NCBI GenBank assembly: GCA_964523675.1
Contig: CAZFZT010000035.1
Location: 1 to 32,506 of the forward strand
DNA: 32,506 nt
Direction: 5' to 3'
Source: CAZFZT01 sp964523675
GTDB taxonomy: Bacteria; Planctomycetota; Phycisphaerae; Phycisphaerales; SM1A02
In this document: positions 7,769 to 15,100 of the stretch, piece after piece
Layout of the letters: each line of letters begins with the position of its first letter
How positions within the stretch are numbered: position 1 is the first letter of the stretch
Program-made: the position numbers and the translations under genes
Notes under the pieces: model-generated
What the model was told of the DNA's origin: nothing
Seen by the model: the letters and a program-made list of their open reading frames with translations, nothing else
Database searches by the model: none

Positions 7769-8836
7769 TCATCCCGCCTTGCGGCCGCTCAATCGATAGA
7801 CGTATGCAAGAATTTCCGCAATGGCCTGATAGAACTCAGGCGGGATTTCCTGGCCGACCTCCACACTTCGATAGAGCGCTTGCGCGAGCGGTTTGCGCTG
7901 GATGATCGGGATGCCGTGTTGCATGGCGATCTGACGGATGCGCAGGGCGATGTAATCAGCGCCCTTGGCGACGACGCGCGGCGCGTTCATGTTGTCCGCG
8001 TCATATTGAATCGCAATCGAAAGGTGCTCCGGGTTCGTGACGATGACATCGGCCTTGGGCACGGCCGACGACAGCCGCTGCATCGCCATCTGCTGCTGAA
8101 TACGCTGGCGGCGGCGCTTGACTTCGGGATCACCCTCGGTCTGCTTGAATTCATCCTTGACCTGCTGCTTGGTCATGCGCAAATCCCTGGCGTGCTTCCA
8201 ACGTTGATATAGAAAGTCCATCACACCAAGAACCAACAACACCGCCAGCACGCGCATCGCCAGATCGAACATCAGCCAGCCGACGCGCAGCGTCGCAACA
8301 AGTATGTCGAGGTACGGCAGGACCACCATCTCCTCCGCGTATTGCAACGTCGTCAGCGTGGCCACGACGACCACAATGAGAACCTTCAACGAGTCGAGCG
8401 TCACCTTGACCAGCCCGGAGATGCCGAAGATGCGCTGGAATCCCTTGATCGGATTGAGTTTCGAGAACTTCGGCTGGATGGATTTCACCGTAAAGAGCCA
8501 GCCGACCTGGAGGAAGGTCGCAAGATAGGACGCCAACCATGCCAGGAGCAGGATCGGCAGAGCGATGCGCACGGCGGCGTCGCCGATAAGCATTGCAATC
8601 TGATAGAGACTCGACACTTCGACTGAAATGCTGGCGCTTCCGTCGAGGATCGATTCGAGCATCGCCTTGCCTCTCCCGAGACTTGGAAGCGTCGCCATCC
8701 AGAGAATCAAAGTAATGACGGTGAGCAGCAGCGCAGCGGAAAGATCCTGGCTCCTGGAGATGTTTCCCTCTTCCCTTGCCTCCTGCCTGCGCTTGGGCGT
8801 GGCCTCTTCTGTCTTTTCACCTAGATCATCAGCCAT
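7769..8836 (-). CDS. flhB: Flagellar export switch protein FlhB
   Basis: A 355-residue FlhB/YscU-family protein. The N-terminus has the typical EKTEEATPKRRQEAREEG cytoplasmic segment, followed by four membrane helices to about residue 210, then the cytoplasmic domain whose self-cleavage switches export from rod/hook to filament substrates. The cleavage motif, normally NPTH, reads NPEH at 268-271; Asn268 and Pro269, which flank the cleaved bond, and His271 are kept. The downstream KGADYIALRIRQIA and IPIIQRKPLAQALY segments are standard. The ATG at 8836 gives the expected N-terminus but lacks a good ribosome-binding site. The 95-base gap to fliR holds a repeat-family copy. Confidence 0.94.
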   Translation of the reverse strand: MADDLGEKTEEATPKRRQEAREEGNISRSQDLSAALLLTVITLILWMATLPSLGRGKAMLESILDGSASISVEVSSLYQIAMLIGDAAVRIALPILLLAWLASYLATFLQVGWLFTVKSIQPKFSKLNPIKGFQRIFGISGLVKVTLDSLKVLIVVVVATLTTLQYAEEMVVLPYLDILVATLRVGWLMFDLAMRVLAVLLVLGVMDFLYQRWKHARDLRMTKQQVKDEFKQTEGDPEVKRRRQRIQQQMAMQRLSSAVPKADVIVTNPEHLSIAIQYDADNMNAPRVVAKGADYIALRIRQIAMQHGIPIIQRKPLAQALYRSVEVGQEIPPEFYQAIAEILAYVYRLSGRKAG

Positions 8837-8853
8837 TGCGTTTTAGAGCACGA

Positions 8854-8894
8854 AACAGATTGAAACACTGAGGTCCATAGAGGGCCACGGAGAA
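8854..8894. repeat. Intergenic repeat, copy 1
   Basis: The segment contains AACAGATTGAA followed about 20 bases later by AGGGCCACGGAG. The same pair of blocks recurs at 14759-14791 and 14811-14854 and, inverted, at 14927-14966. It lies between fliR and flhB and does not code. Confidence 0.55.
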
Positions 8895-8931
8895 TGGCCT
8901 TTTCTACGATGGAAGGGAGTTGCTGGAGTTC

Positions 8932-9732
8932 TTATGATGGAGCGGTGGGTGCGGATTCGATCCAGGCAAAGATGGCATTCATCGCATGATCGATGGCATC
9001 CATGATGACATCGTCGATGACGATCAAACCAACACCGATGATGAGAAGTCCAGCAAGAATGCGAATGGGAAAACCGAGACTGAGAATGTTGAACTGCGGG
9101 ATGGTTTTGGAGATGAACCCCATGGCGACGGATTGCAGAAAGATCAGGGCGAGCAGCGGCGCAGCCACACGAAGCGCCAGCTCGAACGCTGCAAGCAGGA
9201 GTCCCGCAAGGAGCGCGAGAACACTTGCATTTGGCTCGAAGCCGCCAAGCGGCACGTGCGCGAAGCTGTGCAGCAGGGCCAACACCATGGCATCGTGACC
9301 GCCGACGAGCAGAAAACCGGCAAGAGCCATGAAGAAGAGAATCTGCCCCACAACGTCGCCCTCGTCGTCGATGGCGGGGTTGTAGAACTGCGCGAATCCC
9401 AGCCCCATCTGCTGACCCATGATGAGACCGCCGGCCTGCGCGCCGACAAGGGGCAGACTCGCCGCCAGTCCGATGGCGATGCCGATGAGCACTTCCATTG
9501 CAATGAGCGGGGCAAGCGTCAGCAGCTCGAGCTCGACCTCCACGCCATCGAAATGCCTGCTTGCAAGAACCGGATACACCGCCAGCCCGATCGTCAATGC
9601 AAGAAACACACGCACACGCACCGGGATGACGGATGAACCCAGCGCGGGAGCGAGCACCATCAAGCCGCCAATGCGAAAGACCACCAGCATGGCCGGCGGC
9701 AGGTGTCTGAGCATGGTTTCGAGGTCGCTCAT
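8932..9732 (-). CDS. fliR: Flagellar export apparatus protein FliR
   Basis: A 266-residue hydrophobic protein with about six membrane segments and FliR-family stretches: AMEVLIGIAIGLAASLPLVG, GGLIMGQQMGLGFAQFYNPA and the C-terminal QFNILSLGFPIRILAGLLI. FliR is one of the three proteins (with FliP and FliQ) that build the helical export gate at the base of the flagellum. Its ATG overlaps the fliQ stop (ATGA at 9729-9732), pointing to translational coupling. A 304-codon frame on the same strand (8843-9757) covers the gene but is Cys/Arg/His-rich and is not coding. Length fits the family. Confidence 0.94.
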   Translation of the reverse strand: MSDLETMLRHLPPAMLVVFRIGGLMVLAPALGSSVIPVRVRVFLALTIGLAVYPVLASRHFDGVEVELELLTLAPLIAMEVLIGIAIGLAASLPLVGAQAGGLIMGQQMGLGFAQFYNPAIDDEGDVVGQILFFMALAGFLLVGGHDAMVLALLHSFAHVPLGGFEPNASVLALLAGLLLAAFELALRVAAPLLALIFLQSVAMGFISKTIPQFNILSLGFPIRILAGLLIIGVGLIVIDDVIMDAIDHAMNAIFAWIESAPTAPS

Positions 9733-9977
9733 CCAATGGTAAACATCTCACCTGCAAACTCGATCATGCGAGCTGCGATCCAACTGAGCAGAAACGCGCT
9801 CACCACGACCATGACGATGATCTTCGGGACGAACGTCAACGTCTGCTCCTGAATCTGCGTCACCGCCTGGAACAGACTGATCAGCAGGCCGATCAACAAT
9901 CCCGCGCCGAGGATCGGCACGGAGATCACCAGCGCTTCGAAGAGCGCGACGCGAACGACATCGACAGCATCAAACAT
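9729..9977 (-). CDS. fliQ: Flagellar export apparatus protein FliQ
   Basis: An 82-residue protein with two membrane hairpin helices, matching FliQ: the first around ALVISVPILGAGLLIGLLIS and the second around IIVMVVVSAFLLSWIAARMI, joined by the conserved FQAVTQIQEQTLTFVPK loop. It forms the outer part of the FliPQR gate. The ATG at 9977 is chosen over a TTG seven codons upstream because GGAGG lies nine bases before it and because the family N-terminus begins at the short MFDAVDVVR segment. It follows fliP after 81 bases and overlaps fliR by four bases. Confidence 0.92.
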   Translation of the reverse strand: MFDAVDVVRVALFEALVISVPILGAGLLIGLLISLFQAVTQIQEQTLTFVPKIIVMVVVSAFLLSWIAARMIEFAGEMFTIG

Positions 9978-9986
9978 CGCGTCTTC

Positions 9987-9991
9987 CCTCC
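9987..9991 (-). promoter_or_regulatory. Ribosome-binding site that fixes the fliQ start
   Basis: GGAGG on the minus strand nine bases before the ATG at 9977. It rejects the alternative TTG start at 9998, which would place this site inside the coding region. Confidence 0.65.
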
Positions 9992-10058
9992 GAATCAAAG
10001 ACGCCGTGGCGATGCGGCGGCGATATCTGCATGTCCGGGTATGACTCAGCCATATGCA

Positions 10059-10889
10059 TTACGGTCCTGCGCCCAGTGCGCCAGGTTGCACAACACTTGT
10101 CATCAGTGAACCGACCACCAGTTGCCAGCCGTCCACCAGCACGAACAGCAGCAGTTTGAACGGCAGTGAGATCAGCACGGGCGGCAGCATCAACATGCCC
10201 ATTGAAATCAACATGCTTGCGATCACAATGTCAATGACGAGAAATGGAAGATAGATTTTGAAGCCGATGAGAAACGCCACCTTCAATTCACTGAGGATGT
10301 AAGCCGGAACGAGCGAAAGCATGTCCACGTCCGCGCGCGTCAGGGAAGCGGGGTCGGACGTGTCGATGCCGCGATAATTGAGCATCATAAAAACGCTGGA
10401 CCAGTTCCCCGCGGCCTCGATCTGCGCGAACATGAAGTCGCGCAGCGGCTGCCGCGTCAACTCCCAGGCGGTTTCATAATCCTGAACCTGACCTTCCGAA
10501 TAAGGACGAATCCCCTCCTCATACATGCGCTGCGCTGTCGGCGCCATGACGACGAATGTAATGAAAAGACTCAGGCCCACGATCACCTGGCTCGGCGGCA
10601 GCCCCTGCGTTCCCAGCGCCTGCCGCAGCAATCCAAGCACAATGACAATCCGCGTGAAACACGTGCACAAAATCAGGAGCGCGGGCGCGAGCGTGAGTAC
10701 CGTGAGGATCAACAGAATGTTGAGCGACGCGCTCAAGCCGCCCTCCATGCCCGGCACGGTTTCGGCTGCGTCCTCCATCATCTTGATGGGATTGATCGAC
10801 GCGAGATCGGCTGCGGCGTCCGCCTGTCCAAACGCCGCCGCCGCAGGCACAAGAGCACACCCAATGATGAGCAGAGCGGTGCGCTTCAT
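10059..10889 (-). CDS. fliP: Flagellar export apparatus protein FliP
   Basis: A 276-residue protein with a cleavable-type signal peptide (residues 1 to about 22, ending AAAFGQA), as is usual for FliP. Family segments include LLILCTCFTRIVIVLGLLRQALGTQ, PPSQVIVGLSLFITF, and the C-terminal FLIGFKIYLPFLVIDIVIASMLISMGMLMLPPV. Five FliP copies form the core of the export gate with FliQ and FliR. The periplasmic loop between the second and third helices contains the expected acidic and aromatic residues. The ATG overlaps the fliO stop (ATGA at 10886-10889). Length is slightly above that of enterobacterial FliP, mostly in the N-terminal region. Confidence 0.95.
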   Translation of the reverse strand: MKRTALLIIGCALVPAAAAFGQADAAADLASINPIKMMEDAAETVPGMEGGLSASLNILLILTVLTLAPALLILCTCFTRIVIVLGLLRQALGTQGLPPSQVIVGLSLFITFVVMAPTAQRMYEEGIRPYSEGQVQDYETAWELTRQPLRDFMFAQIEAAGNWSSVFMMLNYRGIDTSDPASLTRADVDMLSLVPAYILSELKVAFLIGFKIYLPFLVIDIVIASMLISMGMLMLPPVLISLPFKLLLFVLVDGWQLVVGSLMTSVVQPGALGAGP

Positions 10890-11683
10890 GCTCTGCCACC
10901 CTCCGGGCGCGAGAACAATCCGCTGCGGCGAGTTCGGCGTGTGAGGTCCACCACCTCGCCATCATTCCATGCGTCCTTGATTTCATCTCCGGACTTCGAC
11001 ACCCTTTCATGTTCGCGCGTGAACTGGCCGAGCATGGCGCGAAAGCGTGACGCTTCACGCTGCGAGGACGCTCCCGCTTCGACTCTGGCGAGCAGCGCTG
11101 CGACCTCATCAGGGTCCGTCATTTCGCTGAGCGTCTTCATCTCCTGACCGCTCTGGTGAACGAGCAGGATTCGCCGCGCGATCTTGAGGAGGACAAGATG
11201 CTGGCCGCGCGCGACGGGATATCGCGCGAGGATCTCCAGAACGCCTGAAGGTCTTCCGCCACCGGCGATTGATTTTGAGCCGCGCAGGAGGACTGTCCGC
11301 AAGGTAACGATCAGGCCGAGTACCACGGCGAGCGCGCTGATGACCTGCAAGGCGTCGCCACCGATGGTGTCGAAGGCGCTTTGGGCATCGGGTCCAGTGT
11401 TCGCCGCCTCCGCGTTCGGCTGGCCTCCCGGTTGAGGCGACTCTCGCCGATCGGCCGGCTCTCCAAGCGGTCGCCGCTCCTGTGAGGCCCGTGACGTCTC
11501 GCCGTCGTTGACGGCTTCATCGACGTTTGCACTTTGAAGAAGCGGCGGCTGCTCGCCCGGATCGGGCTGCTCCTGGCCGCTGAGCGCGAGCGGCCTGCCG
11601 AGCTGCAACTGCTGCGCGGAAGCCGTTGCCGGCAGGCAGGCGCAGAGCGCTGCGCACAGCGTAAATGAAGTGAGAACCTGCAT
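10886..11683 (-). CDS. fliO: FliO-like flagellar biosynthesis protein
   Basis: A 265-residue protein identified mainly by position directly before fliP and by layout. A signal peptide (1 to about 23, ending ATASAQ) is followed by a Pro/Glu/Arg-rich periplasmic stretch, one membrane helix (about residues 112-130, VISALAVVLGLIVTLRTVLL) and a small cytoplasmic domain with the FliO-type pattern of short strands (LEILARYPVARGQHLVLLKIARRILLVHQSG). FliO assists assembly of the FliP ring. The C-terminal 70 residues are charged and variable. The ATG has AAGGA eight bases upstream. It is longer than E. coli FliO because of the extended N- and C-terminal parts, as in many non-enteric bacteria. Confidence 0.82.
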   Translation of the reverse strand: MQVLTSFTLCAALCACLPATASAQQLQLGRPLALSGQEQPDPGEQPPLLQSANVDEAVNDGETSRASQERRPLGEPADRRESPQPGGQPNAEAANTGPDAQSAFDTIGGDALQVISALAVVLGLIVTLRTVLLRGSKSIAGGGRPSGVLEILARYPVARGQHLVLLKIARRILLVHQSGQEMKTLSEMTDPDEVAALLARVEAGASSQREASRFRAMLGQFTREHERVSKSGDEIKDAWNDGEVVDLTRRTRRSGLFSRPEGGRA

Positions 11684-11757
11684 GTCGCCAATCCTTGGCT
11701 TGAAGCCGCTGAATCCTTCAGCAGCATGAACTACGAAATCTCAAAGCGTCCTGCACA

Positions 11758-12306
11758 TTACGCCGCTTCACTGGCCGCCTCAGCCGATTGCACGTTGCCC
11801 CTTCTCTCCACGATGGGTTCATCTTCATCGACCTGATGCTTGATTATCTCGCTGATGCGCACGCAGAAGCTTTCGTTGAGCACGAGCACCTCGCCGCGCG
11901 CCACATGTCGGTCGTTGACGAAGATATCCACGGGATCGCCGGCCGCCTTGTCGAGTTCCACAACCGAGTTCTCGTTCAATCGCAGCACGTCTTCGACATA
12001 CATCAGCGTCCTGCCGAGCTCGACGCGGACGTTGAGGTCAATGTCATCGAGCAGGTTCAAACCGGCTGCGAGTTCCTCGATGGTCTGCTTCGGAACCAGA
12101 TCATCAAGTTGAAGCGGTTGCGGTTCCTCGGACTGCGGCTGGCTTCCCCTGGGGAGCGTTTCATTCTTGATCTGCTCCGCTGCCTTGTGCGCAGTGTCAA
12201 TGGCCTGCTCAGCCATGGCCTCGGGGCTTTCTGCGGGCGCGCCATCAGTGGGGTTCGCTTGCGGCGAATCACCGGCTGCTTCAGGTTGGGAGGGTTGTTC
12301 AGCCAT
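11758..12306 (-). CDS. fliN: Flagellar motor switch protein FliN
   Basis: A 182-residue protein with a low-complexity, Pro/Ala/Glu/Gln-rich N-terminal half (1 to about 75) and a C-terminal SpoA/FliN domain (about 83-160): LLDDIDLNVRVELGRT, then the VVELDKAAGDPVDIFVND and ARGEVLVLNESFCVRI strands. FliN builds the lower C-ring, carries export chaperone-substrate complexes and takes part in rotor switching. The ATG has AAGGA eight bases upstream. The upstream neighbour is fliL rather than fliM, with 246 non-coding bases between; no FliM domain is fused to this protein. Confidence 0.9.
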   Translation of the reverse strand: MAEQPSQPEAAGDSPQANPTDGAPAESPEAMAEQAIDTAHKAAEQIKNETLPRGSQPQSEEPQPLQLDDLVPKQTIEELAAGLNLLDDIDLNVRVELGRTLMYVEDVLRLNENSVVELDKAAGDPVDIFVNDRHVARGEVLVLNESFCVRISEIIKHQVDEDEPIVERRGNVQSAEAASEAA

Positions 12307-12413
12307 CCTTGGCTTCCTTCATGAATGCTGCCGCGCTTTGCTTGAGCGCAACATCAACGCGATCTGTACGAGCAGCCGCGCCATCCATGGCCATCGGCAT
12401 GATGCCCGCTTGA

Positions 12414-12447
12414 CCTATAACGTGCGCGAAAAATAAGCATTTGTCAA
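12414..12447 (-). promoter_or_regulatory. Candidate promoter or operator upstream of fliN
   Basis: In the 246-base fliL-fliN gap an AT-rich patch carries an exact TTGACA on the minus strand (12442-12447) and TATAGG/TTATAG at 12414-12420, spaced 21-22 bases, which is long for a sigma-70 promoter. TTGAC and GTCAA also form an inverted repeat across the patch, so an operator is an alternative. This is pattern-based only. Confidence 0.3.
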
Positions 12448-12552
12448 GTGCGCCGGGTTGAACGCGATGTTGCGACACTGCCGGCACGGACGCATGGAGG
12501 TTCGCGCCCAAGCGCAATTCATGCGCCCTCGGCGTCCTTGCACGGTCGCGCT

Positions 12553-13089
12553 TCAATTGTCAATGCGGAACCCAGTGCCCATGACGATCACGCACTTGCT
12601 GACGATGGGGTCACCAGATTCGGGATCAACGCCGAGGCGGCTGTTGAGCAGCGCGTGAACCTTGCGGGTGAGGTTCTCGAGCCGTGCCTCCTGGAAGTGC
12701 TGTGGATCACTGGTGCGCCAGATGGCGGTGATCTCGGCGCGAATCTCATTGGCGAACTGATCGAGTTCCTTCTGAATCAGCTCGGTGTGCTTCTGCCGGC
12801 TCTGCACGTAGATCTCGGTATCGTAGAGATAGGTGATCCCAGAGCGGGCGTTCGGCAGCTTCGCATCGAGAATCAAGGTCTCGACCACGCGTTCATCGGC
12901 TGCGATATCAAGCGATTCAGGCATGTTGGCGGCATCGACCTCGGCCGGCCCGCTGACGAACATCAACAGCCCGACGATCGCCACCGCTTCAAAGAGCAGA
13001 ATCGCTCCGACGATGAGAATCATCTTCTTCGCTGAGGGTGTGCTCCCAGCCGACGCTTCCGCTACGGGTTGTTCCTTTGCCATGGCCAT
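12553..13089 (-). CDS. fliL: FliL-like flagellar basal body-associated protein
   Basis: A 178-residue protein with a short cytoplasmic N-terminus, one membrane helix (about 22-45, KKMILIVGAILLFEAVAIVG) and a periplasmic domain with the FliL-type pattern: a strand around YLYDTEIYVQ, a central long helix rich in Glu/Gln, and a C-terminal stretch ending in VIVMGTGFRI. FliL surrounds or supports the MotAB stator and increases torque in many bacteria. The ATG at 13089 has GAGGAGG seven bases upstream and lies three bases after the motB stop, so the two are almost certainly co-translated. Sequence similarity in this family is low, so the call leans on layout and context. Confidence 0.8.
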   Translation of the reverse strand: MAMAKEQPVAEASAGSTPSAKKMILIVGAILLFEAVAIVGLLMFVSGPAEVDAANMPESLDIAADERVVETLILDAKLPNARSGITYLYDTEIYVQSRQKHTELIQKELDQFANEIRAEITAIWRTSDPQHFQEARLENLTRKVHALLNSRLGVDPESGDPIVSKCVIVMGTGFRIDN

Positions 13090-13092
13090 GTA

Positions 13093-13854
13093 TCAACCTC
13101 CTCGAGCGAGGTCCGGATCGGTGCCGAGCCAGTCCCTGTTCAACTCTTCGACCAACTGTTCAGTCAAAATCACCTCGACCCGGCGGTTTTCAGCGGCATC
13201 GGCTTGATCAACCGCCCGAGGCCGCACGGGTTCTCGATCCCCCACCGCTTCCAGCCGAAAGACGCGATCGTCGATGCCCTCGGCCGCAAGAATCTCCATG
13301 GCGTTTCTCGCCCGCTGATAACTCAGCGCATCGAGGTCCTGCCATGGGGAATCGTCGGGCACGTATTTCGTCGCTGCATGTCCTCGCACAATGATTTTGT
13401 TGTTGCGCCCTTTGAGCAGCGTCGCCAGCTTGGCAAGCTGCTGCCGCGCCTCGTCGCTGACTTCGGCTGAGAATTCCTCGAAGGTGCTCGGCCCTCCGAT
13501 GGCGAAGATGATGCCGTCGCGCACCTTGGTGACGCGCATCTGGGGCCCGTCCATGCCGGGCACATCGTTCTGCGAGATGCGCGAGTCCTTCAGGTTGCGC
13601 ATCGCAGCGGTTTCGAGTTGTTCAATGATGGACTTGAGCGGCGGGTCGTCGATGGGCAGCACGCCGATGCCGCCGGAGTAGCCGAACGCCTCTTTGACCG
13701 CCGTGATGACGCGCTGATACTCGCGCTCCTGCTTCAACTCGGAGAACATTTGAAGCAGAATGAAGAACACCAGCAGCAGCGCCATCATGTCGCCGAAGGT
13801 GACCATCCACTCGGGCACACCCGGTTGTTCGCGCTTCTTCTTTTTCATAGCCAT
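13093..13854 (-). CDS. motB: Flagellar stator protein MotB
   Basis: A 253-residue stator subunit. The N-terminus has the basic MKKKKR stretch and the single membrane helix TFGDMMALLLVFFILLQMF with the proton-carrying aspartate at position 22. A plug/linker region follows, and the C-terminal OmpA-like peptidoglycan-binding domain (about 130-235) includes NKIIVRGHAA, LSYQRARNAMEIL and the ENRRVEVILTE end. It anchors MotA to the cell wall and conducts ions. The start codon overlaps the motA stop by one base (TGATG), so translation is coupled. Another ATG two codons on is possible. The domain order and length are standard. Confidence 0.93.
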   Translation of the reverse strand: MAMKKKKREQPGVPEWMVTFGDMMALLLVFFILLQMFSELKQEREYQRVITAVKEAFGYSGGIGVLPIDDPPLKSIIEQLETAAMRNLKDSRISQNDVPGMDGPQMRVTKVRDGIIFAIGGPSTFEEFSAEVSDEARQQLAKLATLLKGRNNKIIVRGHAATKYVPDDSPWQDLDALSYQRARNAMEILAAEGIDDRVFRLEAVGDREPVRPRAVDQADAAENRRVEVILTEQLVEELNRDWLGTDPDLARGG

Positions 13855-14624
13855 CAGGCGGCCTTCTCCTTGACGGCCCGCATCGCAGGTGGAAGGAACG
13901 TCTGAAGCTTTGCGTCCACATTGCGCGGGTTGTCGCCGGACTGGATCGCCATGACGCCCTGAATGATGATCGTCTTGTTGAGCACCTCTTCGGATGATCG
14001 AGCTGCAAGTTTGTCCGCCATCGGAAGGAACGCCATGTTGGCGAGCATCGCGCCATACAGCGTCGTGATCAACGCCGCCGCCATGCCCGCGCCGATCTTC
14101 GACGGATCATCCATGTTGGCGAGCATGGCCACGAGACCGATGAGCGTTCCGATCATGCCGAACGCCGGCGCGTATTTCCCCATGGCTTCGAGCATGCCAC
14201 GGCCGGAGTCATGGCGTTCGATGAGGTTCTCGAGTTCGGTCTCCATAATGGCTTGAATGACCTCCGGATCGGTGCCATCGACAGCCATGCGCAGACCGCT
14301 GACGAGGAACGGCTCCTCCATTTCCTCGGTCATGTTCTCCAGTGCCAGAATGCCGTCACGCCGGGCCACCTCAGCGAGTTCCACGAGCTGCCCGATCAGT
14401 TCCGAGGGGTCCATGGGCTTGGTGAAGATCGCCTTCAGGACGACGCTGGGCATCTTGAGGAATCGCGCCAGCGGAAAGGCGGTCAATGTGGCTGCGGTGG
14501 CGCCGCCGATCACGATCAGCGCCGAGGGCGCATCCACATACGCCAGGAACGAACCGCCGATGAGCAGTGCGATCAGGATGCACGCCAGTCCCAGAAGCTG
14601 ACCGATAATCGTGGCAATATCCAA
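13854..14624 (-). CDS. motA: Flagellar stator protein MotA
   Basis: A 256-residue MotA with four membrane segments: two at the N-terminus (IATIIGQLLGLACILIALLI and ALIVIGGATAATL), a large cytoplasmic loop (with the charged residues that face FliG) and two near the C-terminus (FGMIGTLIGLVAMLANM and ALITTLYGAMLANMAFL). Together with MotB it forms the ion-driven stator. The start is taken as TTG at 14624 because GGAGG lies six bases upstream and the protein then begins LDIATIIG, the usual MotA N-terminus; a longer frame from 14684 would add 20 Arg-rich residues that do not fit. This is the first gene of the flagellar cluster. Confidence 0.93.
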   Translation of the reverse strand: MDIATIIGQLLGLACILIALLIGGSFLAYVDAPSALIVIGGATAATLTAFPLARFLKMPSVVLKAIFTKPMDPSELIGQLVELAEVARRDGILALENMTEEMEEPFLVSGLRMAVDGTDPEVIQAIMETELENLIERHDSGRGMLEAMGKYAPAFGMIGTLIGLVAMLANMDDPSKIGAGMAAALITTLYGAMLANMAFLPMADKLAARSSEEVLNKTIIIQGVMAIQSGDNPRNVDAKLQTFLPPAMRAVKEKAA

Positions 14625-14630
14625 GCGCAA

Positions 14631-14635
14631 CCTCC
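14631..14635 (-). promoter_or_regulatory. Ribosome-binding site that fixes a TTG start for motA
   Basis: GGAGG on the minus strand, six bases before TTG at 14624. It would lie inside the coding region if the start at 14684 were used. Confidence 0.7.
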
Positions 14636-14758
14636 AAAGAGCGACGAATCTTCCGAGCCGTGGCGGTACCGCGACCGCGACCACACATCCACACCATCGG
14701 TGCAGAACGGGTGGCCCGGTAATACATCGGTGAGGTGCGCGGCCGACTTAAGAGGCGT

Positions 14759-14791
14759 ACCCAACAGATTGAATCGCGCACTCCGTGGCCC
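14759..14791. repeat. Intergenic repeat, copy 2 (partial)
   Basis: The segment reads ACCCAACAGATTGAA followed by a CTCCGTGGCCC block in the inverted sense relative to copy 3. It shares the ACCCAACAGATTGAA core with 14811-14825 exactly. Confidence 0.55.
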
Positions 14792-14810
14792 ATCTCTTTC
14801 CGTCAGCCGC

Positions 14811-14854
14811 ACCCAACAGATTGAAGCGCGGAGGGCCACAGAGGACCACGGAGA
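14811..14854. repeat. Intergenic repeat, copy 3
   Basis: ACCCAACAGATTGAA, then GCGCGGAGGGCCACAG and GGACCACGGAGA. This is the fullest copy in the window and is the inverted partner of copy 4. Confidence 0.6.
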
Positions 14855-14926
14855 CGGGCTTGTGCCTTCGAAGGATCAACGGTGGGTTGTGCGTGTCGGC
14901 ACATTCACTTCTCTATCTCTTGCTCT

Positions 14927-14966
14927 GCTCCGTGGCGCTCCGTGGCCCTCCGTGTTGAATCTCTCT
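14927..14966. repeat. Intergenic repeat, copy 4 (inverted)
   Basis: Three overlapping CTCCGTGG-type blocks followed by TGTTGAATCTCT, the reverse complement of the copy 3 pattern. With copy 3 it could form a stem over about 72 intervening bases. Confidence 0.5.
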
Positions 14967-15100
14967 TTGCATGTCCCGGCCAATGCTCAAGCCCGCTCTT
15001 GATCGCGCCGAACAAGTTCTCGGTAGCGGCGGCGGGGATCTGCCCTACCCGATATCGTTTCGAGGGCGTCAATCCGAAAGCCAGGTTGACGGATGTTGTT

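Larger units (their letters stand above)
14636..15100. other. Non-coding region between motA and the divergent kinase gene
   Basis: About 465 bases with no supported gene. It must hold the promoter of the flagellar cluster (leftward) and that of the kinase (rightward), but I see no convincing sigma-28 or sigma-70 box. It contains three copies of the window's intergenic repeat, one of them inverted. Confidence 0.6.

Noticed and set aside
8843..9757. 304-codon minus-strand open frame over fliR
   Set aside because: It is Cys/Arg/His-rich, has no domain, and covers the well-supported fliR in another frame.
12299..12556. 85-codon minus-strand frame in the fliL-fliN gap, considered as a fliM remnant
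   Set aside because: It has no similarity to FliM, is Arg/Ala-rich and overlaps the ends of both neighbours.
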